From UBA4615 sp964399635 (GTDB lineage Bacteria > Pseudomonadota > Gammaproteobacteria > Burkholderiales > Burkholderiaceae_E), in the NCBI GenBank assembly GCA_964399635.1, contig CAYNRU010000029.1, forward strand, positions 3,038 through 67,037: 64,000 bases of DNA, written 5' to 3'. The translations under genes were made by a program, and so were the position numbers. Of this stretch, positions 34,239 to 42,469 are shown one piece after another. The notes beneath the pieces are model-generated. The model saw only the letters and a program-made list of their open reading frames with translations. It made no database searches and had not been told where the DNA came from. Every line of letters begins with the position of its first letter. The first letter of the stretch is position 1.

Positions 34239-35141
34239 GTGAACTTCCAGCAGCTGCGCTCGTTGCGCGAGACGGCCCGCCGTGGCCTGAACCTGACCGC
34301 CGCCGCCGAGGTGCTCCACACCTCGCAGCCAGCCCTCTCCAAGCAGATCCGCGAGCTCGAGGACGAGCTCGGCGTGCAGCTGTTCGTGCGTCACGGCAAG
34401 CGCTACACGCAGCTCACCGAGGCCGGCGAGAAGATCGTCGAGGCCGCCGGGCGCGTGCTCGACGAGGCCGCGGCGCTGCGCAAGATCGGCGAGCAGTACG
34501 CCGAGGGCCATGCGGGCACGCTGTCGATCGCGGCCACCCACACGCAGGCGCGCTACGTGCTGCCCGCGGTGCTCGCGCGCTTCAAGGCCGAGTTCCCGGC
34601 GATGCAGTTCCGGCTCCTGCAGGGCAGTCCCGAGCAGGTGGCCGAGTACGTGGTGCACGGCGACGCGACCTTCGGGCTGGCCACCGAGACGCTCGACGCG
34701 CATCCCTCGCTCGACACCCGGCCTGCCTACGCGTGGCGGCACTGCCTGATCGTGCCGCCTTCGCATCCGCTCGCGGTGGCCGGCGTGCCCCCGACGCTCG
34801 CCGAACTCGCGACGATGCCGCTGATCACCTACACGCCGCAGTTCGCGGGGCGCCGCGGCATCGACGCCGCGTTCGCCAGGCAGGGCATGATCCCGAACGT
34901 CGTGCTCGAGGCCATCGACTCCGACGTGATCAAGGCCTACGTGGAGCTCGGTTTCGGGGTGGGCGTGATCGCCGACGTCGCGGTCGACCCCGAGCGCGAC
35001 CGCGGCGTGGTGCGCATCGATGCGTCCGCGCTGTTCCCCGAGAAGACCGCGCGCATCGCCAGCCGCATCGGTATGCCGCTGCTGCCCTTCGAGCGGCGCT
35101 TCGTGCAGCTGGTGCGCGAGTTCGGGCAGCCGCCCGCCTGA
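34239..35141 (+). CDS. CysB-type LysR transcriptional regulator
   Basis: 300 aa from GTG 34239, which gives the canonical start MNFQQLRSLRETARRGLNLT. The winged helix (SQPALSKQIRELEDELGVQL) is at residues 30-50, followed by LFVRHGKRYTQLTEAG and the effector domain (VHGDATFGLATE, YVELGFGVGVIADVA). This layout is that of the CysB/Cbl group, which senses sulfur status through O-acetylserine or similar. Longer starts from ATG 34152 exist but add sequence unlike the family. It follows yidC in the same direction. Confidence 0.9.
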   Translation: MNFQQLRSLRETARRGLNLTAAAEVLHTSQPALSKQIRELEDELGVQLFVRHGKRYTQLTEAGEKIVEAAGRVLDEAAALRKIGEQYAEGHAGTLSIAATHTQARYVLPAVLARFKAEFPAMQFRLLQGSPEQVAEYVVHGDATFGLATETLDAHPSLDTRPAYAWRHCLIVPPSHPLAVAGVPPTLAELATMPLITYTPQFAGRRGIDAAFARQGMIPNVVLEAIDSDVIKAYVELGFGVGVIADVAVDPERDRGVVRIDASALFPEKTARIASRIGMPLLPFERRFVQLVREFGQPPA

Positions 35142-35181
35142 CAGGACGATCGCGGCCCGCTGGGGCTAGGATGCGTCCACC

Positions 35182-35907
35182 ATGACCGAAGCGACCCCCG
35201 CCGATACCCTCGCCGCCCTGCCCGGCGTCGCCCGCCCGAGAGGCCTGCTGCTCGACTTCGGGTCGGTGATCAGCGTGTCGATCTTCGAGCGGCACCGCGA
35301 GACCGAGCGCATCCTCGGCCTGCCCGCCGGCCGGCTCGACTGGCTGGGCGCGCTGGACCCCGCCACCGACCCGCTGTGGCAGGCGATGCAGCGCGACGAG
35401 ATCACCGAGCGCGACTACTGGGCGACGCGCGCGCGGCAGACCGGCGAGGCGGTGGGCGAGCCGGGCTGGGACATGCGCACGATGCTCTCGCGCATCCGCC
35501 AGCAGGACCCGGCGGCCGTCGTGCGACCCGCGATGGCCGAGCTCGTCGAGGCGGCTCACGCGCAGGGCGTGCGGCTGGGCATCCTCACCAACGAGCTCGA
35601 GCTCTTCCACGGGCGCGCGTCCATGGACCGCATGCCGGTGCTCGCGCGCTTCCCGGTGCTGGTGGACGCCACGCACACCGGGATCCTCAAGCCCGACCCC
35701 GCGGCCTACGCGCTCGCGGTCGATGCGATGGGCCTCGCGCCCCAGGAGATCCTGTTTGTCGACGACCAGTTCCGCAATATCGCGGGCGCCGTGCGCGCCG
35801 GCCTGCAGGTGCAGTACTTCGACCTGCGGGACGTGCCCGGCCAGCTCCTCGCCATCGCGGCGCGGCTCGGCCTCGCCATGCGACCGACCGACGGCGCCGC
35901 CCGCTGA
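35182..35907 (+). CDS. HAD-like hydrolase
   Basis: 241 aa. Motif I GLLLDFGSVIS places the nucleophile at Asp25; the usual second Asp is Gly, as in the DFGGV class related to epoxide hydrolase N-terminal phosphatases. Motif II is GILTNELELF, motif III Lys is in GILKPDPAAY, and motif IV Asp pair in ILFVDDQFRN. Substrate unknown. It is followed after 23 bases by an aminotransferase gene and then, overlapping, a Tm-1-like gene: these three appear to be one operon. Confidence 0.82.
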   Translation: MTEATPADTLAALPGVARPRGLLLDFGSVISVSIFERHRETERILGLPAGRLDWLGALDPATDPLWQAMQRDEITERDYWATRARQTGEAVGEPGWDMRTMLSRIRQQDPAAVVRPAMAELVEAAHAQGVRLGILTNELELFHGRASMDRMPVLARFPVLVDATHTGILKPDPAAYALAVDAMGLAPQEILFVDDQFRNIAGAVRAGLQVQYFDLRDVPGQLLAIAARLGLAMRPTDGAAR

Positions 35908-35930
35908 CACCCCGCTCCAGGAGCCCCACG

Positions 35931-37307
35931 ATGCACGACACCGACTCCCTCAAGCGCGACAACGCGCAGTACCTGTGGCACCCGATGGCGCATCCCGCGG
36001 CGATGAAGGCTGCCCGCCCGGACATCATCGCGCGCGGCGAAGGCTGCTGGGTATGGGATGTGGACGGGCACCGGATGCTCGACGGCGTGGCCGGTCTGTG
36101 GAGCTGCAACCTCGGCCACAGCGAGCGCCGCGTGCGCGACGCCATCGTCGCGCAGCTCGACGAGCTGCCCTTCTTCAACACCTTCCGCGGCACCACCCAT
36201 CCGCGCGCCATCGAGCTGTCGGCGCGGCTGGTGGGCATGATGGCGCCCGACGGCGTGACCGCGGTGATGTTCAGCAACGGCGGCTCGGACGCGGTGGAGA
36301 GCGCGCTCAAGATCGCGCGCCAGTATCACAAGCTGCGCGGCGACAAGGACCGCAGCAAGTTCATCGCGCTCAGGCAGGGCTATCACGGCGTGCACTTCGG
36401 CGGCATGAGCGTCAACGGCAACACCAATTTCCGCCGCCCGTACGAGCCCCTGCTGCCCGGCTGCTTCCACATCGACTCCCCCTGGCTCTATCGCAACGCC
36501 TACACGCAGGACGAGGCCGAGCTCGGGCGCATCGTCGCGCAGCAGCTCGAGCGCGAAATCGTGTTCCAGGGGCCGGACACGGTGGCCGCCTTCATCGCCG
36601 AGCCTATCCAGGGCGCAGGCGGCGTCATCGTGCCCCCGCCCAACTTCTGGCCGCTGGTGCGCGAGGTCTGCGACCGCCACGGCGTGCTGCTGATCGCCGA
36701 CGAGGTGGTCACCGGCTTCGGGCGCGGCGGGGCGATGTTCGGCACCCGACTGTGGGGCGTTCAGGCCGACCTCTGGTGCCTCGCCAAGGGCATCTCCTCG
36801 GGCTACATCCCGCTGGGGGCCACCGCGATCGGCGAGCGGGTGGCCAGGGTCTTCGAGGCCGACGCGAGCGGCTCCGCGCAGATCAGCCACGGCTACACCT
36901 ACAGCGCGCATCCGGTGGCGGCGGCCGCCGCGCTCGCGACCATGGACGTGCTCGAGGAGCGCGACATCCCCGGTCATGTGGCGCGCGTGAGCGAGCCCTT
37001 CCTGCAGCGGATGCGCGGGCTGGTCGAGCGCCACGACTTCGTGGGCGACGTGCGCGGCAAGGGCCTGATGCTGGGCATCGAGATGGTGGCCGACGCGGGC
37101 AAGCGCACGCCGCTGCCGCGCACGAGCGACCTGCCCGCGCGCGTGGCGCGCGCCGCCTACCGGCGCGGCCTGATGGTGCGCGTCTCCGGCCCCAATCTGA
37201 TCCTGTCGCCGCCGCTGGTGATCACGACCGACGAGCTCGAGCAGCTGGCCGACATGCTCGAGGCGGCGTTCGACGAGGCGGGGGCGCAGCGTGGGGCCGG
37301 CGCATGA
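35931..37307 (+). CDS. Class III (omega) aminotransferase
   Basis: 458 aa PLP enzyme of the omega-amino acid:pyruvate group. GEGCWVWDVDGHRMLDGVAG, then NGGSDAVESALKIARQYH for the phosphate cup, LLIADEVVTGFGRGGAMFG with the PLP-binding Asp, and the Schiff-base Lys in LAKGISSGYIPLGA. The substrate is not predictable; beta-alanine, taurine-like or diamine donors are typical. ATG 35931 is preceded by CAGGAG. Its stop overlaps the next gene by four bases (ATGA). It has no sequence relation beyond family level to the second class III aminotransferase at 47888-49534. Confidence 0.9.
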   Translation: MHDTDSLKRDNAQYLWHPMAHPAAMKAARPDIIARGEGCWVWDVDGHRMLDGVAGLWSCNLGHSERRVRDAIVAQLDELPFFNTFRGTTHPRAIELSARLVGMMAPDGVTAVMFSNGGSDAVESALKIARQYHKLRGDKDRSKFIALRQGYHGVHFGGMSVNGNTNFRRPYEPLLPGCFHIDSPWLYRNAYTQDEAELGRIVAQQLEREIVFQGPDTVAAFIAEPIQGAGGVIVPPPNFWPLVREVCDRHGVLLIADEVVTGFGRGGAMFGTRLWGVQADLWCLAKGISSGYIPLGATAIGERVARVFEADASGSAQISHGYTYSAHPVAAAAALATMDVLEERDIPGHVARVSEPFLQRMRGLVERHDFVGDVRGKGLMLGIEMVADAGKRTPLPRTSDLPARVARAAYRRGLMVRVSGPNLILSPPLVITTDELEQLADMLEAAFDEAGAQRGAGA

Positions 37308-38551
37308 GCGCCCGCACGGTGCTGCTGGTCGGCACGGCCGACACCAAGAGCGAGGAGCTCGCGTTCATGCGCGCGCAGGTGCTCGACCAGGGCATGCAGG
37401 CGATGCTGATGGACGTGGGCGTGCGGGCTGCCGGCGACGTCGCGGTGGATATCGACCACGACGCGGTGGCGAGTGCTGCGGGCACCACGATCGCGGCGCT
37501 CGCGCAGGGCGGCGACGAGAACGCCGCGATGACCGCGATGGCCCGCGGCGCTGCCGCGATCGCCGCCGACCTGCACGCCCGCGGCCGCGTGGACGGGCTG
37601 CTGGCGCTGGGCGGCACGATGGGCACCGACCTTGCGCTCGAGGTGGCAAGCGCGCTGCCGCTGGGTGTGCCCAAGGTGGTGGTGTCCACCATTGCCCACT
37701 CGCACCTCGTGCCGCCCGGGCGCGTGCCGCCCGACCTGACCATGGTGCTGTGGGCCGGCGGCCTGCACGGCCTGAACAGCCTGTGCCGCTCGGCGCTGGC
37801 CCAGGGCGTGGGGGCGGTCACCGGCGCCGTGCGCTGCGCGATCCCGCCCCGGCCCGGGCGCCCGATGGTGGGCATGACCTCGCTCGGCGGCAGCTGCCTC
37901 GCCTACATGCTGCGCCTGAAGCCTGCGCTCGAGGCGCGCGGCTACGAGGTCGCGGTGTTCCACACCACCGGCATGGGCGGGCGGGCCTTCGAGGCGCTGG
38001 CCGAGGCCGGCCAGTTCGCGGTGGTGATGGACTTCAGCCTGCAGGAGCTCGCCAACCACCTCGGCGGCTCCTGCGTCAGCGCCGGGCCCGACCGCCTGCG
38101 CGGCGCCGGCCGGCGCGGCGTGCCGCAGATCGTGGCGCCGGGCGCGGTCGACATGGTCGACTTCCCGGCCTGGCAGCCGGTGCCCGCGGCGCTCGCCGGC
38201 CGGCCGGTGCACGTGCACAACCGCCTGATCGCGTCGGCCACGTCGGCCGCGCCCCTGCGCGCCGACATCGCGCGCGAGATCGGCGCACGGCTCGCGCAGG
38301 CCCGTGGCCCCACGTGCCTGCTGCTGCCGCTGCAGGGCGTCGAGGCATGGGACCGGCCCGGCGAGCCGCTGCACGATCCCGAGGGGCTGCAGGCGTTCAT
38401 TGCGGCGATGCGCGCGGCGGTGGCGCCGGGCACGCGCTGCATCGAGCTCGACGCGCACATCAACGACGCCGCTTTCGCGGACGCCGCGCTCGCCGTGCTC
38501 GATGTCTGGGTGGAGGAGGGCGTGGTGCCGCGGGGCGTGCCACGGGGCTGA
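37304..38551 (+). CDS. Tm-1-like / UPF0261 family protein
   Basis: 415 aa. The start TVLLVGTADTKSEELAFMR and later LLALGGTMGTDLALEVASAL, VSTIAHSHL and the C-terminal CIELDAHINDAAFADAAL mark the Tm-1-like ATP-binding family, named from a tomato virus-resistance protein. The fold has an N-terminal nucleotide-binding Rossmann-like half and a C-terminal TIM-barrel-like half in plant relatives. The bacterial function is unknown. Start ATG overlaps the aminotransferase stop, indicating coupling, so it may act with the aminotransferase. Confidence 0.87.
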   Translation: MSARTVLLVGTADTKSEELAFMRAQVLDQGMQAMLMDVGVRAAGDVAVDIDHDAVASAAGTTIAALAQGGDENAAMTAMARGAAAIAADLHARGRVDGLLALGGTMGTDLALEVASALPLGVPKVVVSTIAHSHLVPPGRVPPDLTMVLWAGGLHGLNSLCRSALAQGVGAVTGAVRCAIPPRPGRPMVGMTSLGGSCLAYMLRLKPALEARGYEVAVFHTTGMGGRAFEALAEAGQFAVVMDFSLQELANHLGGSCVSAGPDRLRGAGRRGVPQIVAPGAVDMVDFPAWQPVPAALAGRPVHVHNRLIASATSAAPLRADIAREIGARLAQARGPTCLLLPLQGVEAWDRPGEPLHDPEGLQAFIAAMRAAVAPGTRCIELDAHINDAAFADAALAVLDVWVEEGVVPRGVPRG

Positions 38552-38579
38552 GCACCGGGCCGCCGGCTAGAATCCGCCG

Positions 38580-40007
38580 ATGGCTCACGACCCGTCAGAC
38601 ACCGACCCCATCGCCGCGATCGCGACCGCGCCGGGCCGGGGCGGCATCGGCGTCGTGCGCGTGTCGGGCCGCGACCTGGCTCCGGTGGTCGAGGCGGTCT
38701 GCGGCCGCGCGCTGAGCCCGCGCGTGGCGACATTGCTGGCGTTTCGCGCGGCCGACGGCGAGCCGATCGACCAGGGCCTCGCCCTCCATTTCCCCGCGCC
38801 CCATTCCTACACCGGCGAGACCGTGCTCGAGCTGCAGGGCCACGGCGGGCCGGTGGTGATGCAGCAGCTGCTCGAGCGCGTGCTCGAGGCGGGCGCCGGC
38901 ATCGGGCTGCGCGTGGCCGAGCCGGGCGAGTTCACCCGACGCGCCTTCCTCAACGACAAGCTCGACCTCGCGCAGGCCGAGGCCGTGGCCGACCTCATCG
39001 ATGCGAGCACCGGCCAGGCCGCGCGCTCGGCGAGCCGATCCCTGTCGGGCGCCTTCTCGCGCGCGGTGCACGCCGTCGTGGAGCAGCTGATCGACCTGCG
39101 GATGCTGGTGGAGGCGACGCTGGACTTTCCCGAGGAGGAGATCGACTTCCTCGAGCAGTCGGACGCGCGCGGGCGCCTTGCGCGGGTGCGCGCCGCGCTG
39201 GAGACACTGCTGGCCGAGGCGCGCCAGGGCGCGCTGCTGCGCGAGGGCCTGCACGTGGTGCTCGCCGGCGCGCCCAACGTCGGCAAGTCCAGCCTGCTGA
39301 ACGCGCTCGCGGGCGCCGAGGTGGCCATCGTCACGCCGGTGGCCGGCACCACGCGCGACCGCATCGCGCAGGCCATCCAGATCGACGGCGTGCCCTTGGT
39401 GGTGGTGGACACCGCCGGCCTGCGCGACACCGTCGACGAGGTCGAGCGGATCGGCATCGAGCGGACCTGGGAGGAGGTGGCGCGCGCGGACGTGATTGTG
39501 CACCTGGGCGTGGCGGGGCAGGAGGGCTGCGCGCCTTCAGGCGAAGAGGGCGAAGAGGGCGATGCGGCGCGCGCGCGTGTGGCGCTCGCGGCCGACCTGG
39601 ATGCGGACATCGCCGCGCGCCTGCCGCAGGACAAGCCGATCCTGCGCGTGTGGAACAAGATCGACCTCGCCGGGCTCGCACCGCGTGCGACCGAGGGCGC
39701 GGTGTGGCTGTCGGCCCGCGACGGCCAGGGAATCGGGCTGCTGCGCGCGGCGCTGCTGCGGCTCGCGGGGTGGCACGGCGCGGGCGAGGGCACCTTCATC
39801 GCGCGCGAGCGGCACCTGCAGGCGCTGCGGGCGGCGCGCTCGCACCTGGAGGCGGCGCACGCGCATGCGCAGAGGAAGGCGGATGCGCTCGATCTGTTCG
39901 CCGAGGAGCTGAGGCTGGCTCAGGAGCGCCTGGGGGAGATCACGGGCAAGTTCGGGGCGGACGAGTTGCTGGGGGTGATCTTCGGGCGGTTCTGCATCGG
40001 GAAGTAG
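38580..40007 (+). CDS. mnmE: tRNA modification GTPase MnmE
   Basis: 475 aa. N-terminal TrmE domain (IAAIATAPGRGGIGVVRVSG, SYTGETVLELQGHGG, EPGEFTRRAFLNDKLDLAQA), the GTPase domain with G1 GAPNVGKSS near residue 230, G2 TTRDR, G3 DTAGLRD and G4 NKID, and the C-terminal motif FCIGK whose cysteine is needed for activity. With MnmG it makes the cmnm5 modification of wobble U34. Complete. It lies last in the rpmH-yidC-mnmE set, separated from yidC by four accessory genes. Confidence 0.97.
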   Translation: MAHDPSDTDPIAAIATAPGRGGIGVVRVSGRDLAPVVEAVCGRALSPRVATLLAFRAADGEPIDQGLALHFPAPHSYTGETVLELQGHGGPVVMQQLLERVLEAGAGIGLRVAEPGEFTRRAFLNDKLDLAQAEAVADLIDASTGQAARSASRSLSGAFSRAVHAVVEQLIDLRMLVEATLDFPEEEIDFLEQSDARGRLARVRAALETLLAEARQGALLREGLHVVLAGAPNVGKSSLLNALAGAEVAIVTPVAGTTRDRIAQAIQIDGVPLVVVDTAGLRDTVDEVERIGIERTWEEVARADVIVHLGVAGQEGCAPSGEEGEEGDAARARVALAADLDADIAARLPQDKPILRVWNKIDLAGLAPRATEGAVWLSARDGQGIGLLRAALLRLAGWHGAGEGTFIARERHLQALRAARSHLEAAHAHAQRKADALDLFAEELRLAQERLGEITGKFGADELLGVIFGRFCIGK

Positions 40008-40308
40008 CGCAGAAGCGGGGCGCGACAGCGCGACCGTTGAACGCGGGCTTGGGCTGGAGGAATTCCCGCAGCAGGTGAGCGCGGGATGGTGGCGCGGAAC
40101 CATTCGCCGTTCGGCGATCTGAATTCGCCGCAGCCCGATCGCCCACCCGCCGCGCGCAACGTTCTTCATCGTCGCGATACGCCGTTGAGATCGCGTCCAT
40201 CGGGGCAGCCTTGGTCCTATCGGCACTGGCTCGCCCGCCGAACTGTCCTGAAGCGTTCTCTCGGCATGCGCAGACTCATGCTCGGTTTCGACCGAAGAAG
40301 AGACCGTC
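40008..40308. other. 301-base non-coding gap before the PEP-CTERM genes
   Basis: No gene seen on either strand. The only pattern noticed is ATTCGCCG repeated (40105-40112 and 40122-40129) around a CGCCGTTCGGCG short hairpin. No clear promoter. The gap probably contains the upstream region of the PEP-CTERM pair. Confidence 0.4.
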
Positions 40309-41211
40309 ATGAATAGTCTGCGGTTCGGAGCAATCGGCTTCACGGTCCTTGCTGCCCTGTCCTTCGCGCCAGGGGGAGCTTGGGCGTCGGTCCTGACCCC
40401 AGGGACGACAGCTGTGACTCCGATGAACCTCGGCACGCCGACTGTGATGGTCACCGGCCCCACGGTGTCGACACAGACGACCACGACGAGCCGCAACACC
40501 CAGTCCAACACGGTCAGCATGCCCTCGTCCGAGGTGGTCCTCGAACCTACCGAAACGACCGCCGGGCTGCGCTATCTCTACTCGACACCGGTCACAACCA
40601 CCACCTGGCTCGAGGACAGCGCGCTGGTCGACTTGCTGGAGGTCCGTGTCGCGTCGATCGGAACGAACACCGCCGGCGGCAAGTACGTCTCGATCCTCGG
40701 CAGCGTGACTTCGGGGGTCGCGCTGGACCTGACCTTCTCGATGCAGGCTGCGGGCACGTTTGTCCCGAACAGCACGCCGTTCGGTCCGACGACGCCGGCC
40801 CTCGCGTCGTTCTACTTCGGCGCGGACGCTCTCTCCGTGGACCCGGTGCCCGGATTGACGGTCAACACCAACCTGACGAATCTGACCTACAACTCGAACA
40901 CGTACTCCTCGACCTTCGGAACCACCACATTCTCGATGCTTCCCGGCGCTGCGCAACCGTTTGCCGCCTACGTCTTCGCCGGTTCCGACGTCACCATAGG
41001 AACGTTCGATCTGTTCGGCACTACAACGGCCTACGGATTCATGACGATTTCGCAAGAGGCAATACTGGTCGGCGCCCGAACCCTGATCGGCGCCGAGATG
41101 ATCGCGCCGATTCCTGAAGCCGAGCCCGCCGTCATTCTGGCGGCCGGTCTGGGAGTCGTCGCCGCGCTCGTGCGTCGCCGGCGCCGCGCCGGCGTTGTCC
41201 AGTCCACCTGA
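40309..41211 (+). CDS. PEP-CTERM sorted exported protein
   Basis: 300 aa. Signal peptide to about residue 26 (FTVLAALSFAPGGAWA). The mature region is very rich in Thr and Ser, low in Lys, and unlike its neighbours in composition. The C-terminal sorting tag is visible: IPEAEPAVILAAGLGVVAAL followed by VRRRRR, the PEP-hydrophobic-Arg layout recognised by exosortase and archaeosortase-like systems. The wording PEAEP differs from the usual PEP. No exosortase is in the window. Predicted to be exported to the outer surface or matrix. The next gene, 12 bases on, is a second PEP-CTERM protein. Confidence 0.8.
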   Translation: MNSLRFGAIGFTVLAALSFAPGGAWASVLTPGTTAVTPMNLGTPTVMVTGPTVSTQTTTTSRNTQSNTVSMPSSEVVLEPTETTAGLRYLYSTPVTTTTWLEDSALVDLLEVRVASIGTNTAGGKYVSILGSVTSGVALDLTFSMQAAGTFVPNSTPFGPTTPALASFYFGADALSVDPVPGLTVNTNLTNLTYNSNTYSSTFGTTTFSMLPGAAQPFAAYVFAGSDVTIGTFDLFGTTTAYGFMTISQEAILVGARTLIGAEMIAPIPEAEPAVILAAGLGVVAALVRRRRRAGVVQST

Positions 41212-41223
41212 TAGAGCGGCATC

Positions 41224-41862
41224 ATGTTCCTGAACCCTGCACTGCTTTCCTTTGTGGTCGCTGGCCTGCTGCCACTGGGCGCCGGCGCGGCCACGCTGGT
41301 ATCGGCGACTTTCGTCGATGGCATCCAGACCGCCGACATCACCGATACGTCGATCTCCGGCCTGATCCGGCTCGACCTCGACTACCGGTACGACAACGAC
41401 AACGAGATCACGCTGCGCTTCCGTATCGACGCCGCCGAGGCCGCAGCAGGCTCGATCTCGTTCAATGCCATCCTGCGCAACCACAATTCGTTCGACTTCT
41501 GGGAAGCAGCGGTCTGGCAAGCCGCCGGCTCTCCGGTCACCATCGGCGACCCTGCAGGCAGTGTCTCGGGTGGCTCCGCACCGGTGGTCTTCGCCTACCA
41601 CGGGCCGAGTGGCTCCGGAGGCTATTTCGATCCCGATCACTCGGCGAACGGCTCCTTCGGCGAGCCAGCCATCGCCTACCTTGGAAACCCGCTCACGCAG
41701 GCTGGACGTACCGACTTCTCGCTGATGCTCAACGGTCTGACCGCGAACAGCGAATTCGACATCGTCGTCGCGATCCCCGAACCGGGGGAATACATGTTCC
41801 TGCTGGCCGGTCTGGGAGCAGCGCTCGCACGCGTGCGGAGTCGGGCGACCGCAAGTCGCTGA
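41224..41862 (+). CDS. PEP-CTERM sorted exported protein
   Basis: 212 aa. Signal peptide of about 23 residues (LLSFVVAGLLPLGAGA), a beta-rich body with DLDYRYDNDNEITLRFRIDA, and a classic C-terminal tag: IPEPGEYMFLLAGLGAALAR then an Arg-containing end. Follows the first PEP-CTERM gene by 12 bases, so they are probably co-expressed and surface-bound together. Body family not recognised. Confidence 0.83.
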   Translation: MFLNPALLSFVVAGLLPLGAGAATLVSATFVDGIQTADITDTSISGLIRLDLDYRYDNDNEITLRFRIDAAEAAAGSISFNAILRNHNSFDFWEAAVWQAAGSPVTIGDPAGSVSGGSAPVVFAYHGPSGSGGYFDPDHSANGSFGEPAIAYLGNPLTQAGRTDFSLMLNGLTANSEFDIVVAIPEPGEYMFLLAGLGAALARVRSRATASR

Positions 41863-42055
41863 TCCTGCGAGCGGAGGTCCGCAGCGACTCAGCAGACGGG
41901 GCCCGGTACCCTCGACATTCCCGCAAAGCCAGTCTGCGGTGCATCTGGCCTGCGGCCTGCGCGTCCATGTCGAAGGCCGCCTGCCAGTCGGGGTTGCTCA
42001 CGAACAGCGCCACCCCCAGGTGGCGCGCTCGCGCTCGATCAGTGCGGAATTAGAA

Positions 42056-42071
42056 GAACAGTCGTTTGTTC
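42056..42071. promoter_or_regulatory. Palindrome at the edge of a decayed TetR gene
   Basis: GAACA (42056-42060), six bases, TGTTC (42067-42071). The underlying sequence AACAAACGACTGTTC on the minus strand resembles operators of TetR-family regulators of acyl-CoA and steroid genes. It overlaps the broken start of the TetR remnant. The neighbouring stretch 41863-42055 holds no complete gene; on the minus strand 42013-41935 a fragment begins GVALFVSNPDWQAAFDMDAQ and soon loses protein character. Confidence 0.35.
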
Positions 42072-42428
42072 ACAGGGTGGTCCCGGCCATTGCCGCGGCG
42101 CCGGCTGGAGGCGGCATGCGAGGCCCACCTCGCGGCCCTGCTCGACGACAGCGCCTACGCCAAGGTGGTGACCAGCGTCGATCCGCGGAGCGTCCCCGAA
42201 CTGACCCACATTCTGATCGCCCAGCGTGACGCCTACGAGAGGATGTTCGCAGGCTTCATCGACGCCCTGCCCTTGCCGCCCCGCACGCAGCGCGCCGCGC
42301 TGCGGCTGATGCTGTTGGGCGCGCTGAATTGGGCGCCGACCTGGTACCAGCCCGACGGGGGTCAGTCACCGCGCAGCCTGGCGCGCGTCTTCGTGCGGCT
42401 GCTCAAGGCCCCGCTGGCGCCGGGTTGA
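42066..42428 (+). pseudogene. TetR-family regulator, C-terminal ligand domain only
   Basis: The open frame encodes only a TetR ligand-binding half: LLDDSAYAKVVTSVDPRSVP, RDAYERMFAGFIDALP and LRLMLLGALNWAPTWYQPDG, typical of the KstR2-like group. The N-terminal helix-turn-helix (about 60-80 residues) is missing, and a stop codon (TAG 42051-42053) in this frame closes it off. The nearest start is TTG 42066. It sits beside thiolase and P450 genes, where a TetR regulator would be expected, so it is probably the leftover of their regulator after a deletion. Confidence 0.7.
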
Positions 42429-42469
42429 ACCCTGGGCCGCCGTTATTCGTCGATCGCGCCGCTGCAGGC

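Noticed and set aside
35182..35907. HAD protein considered as a broken enzyme because the second Asp of motif I is Gly
   Set aside because: DFGxV-type motif I occurs in functional HAD subfamilies, and motifs II-IV are intact.
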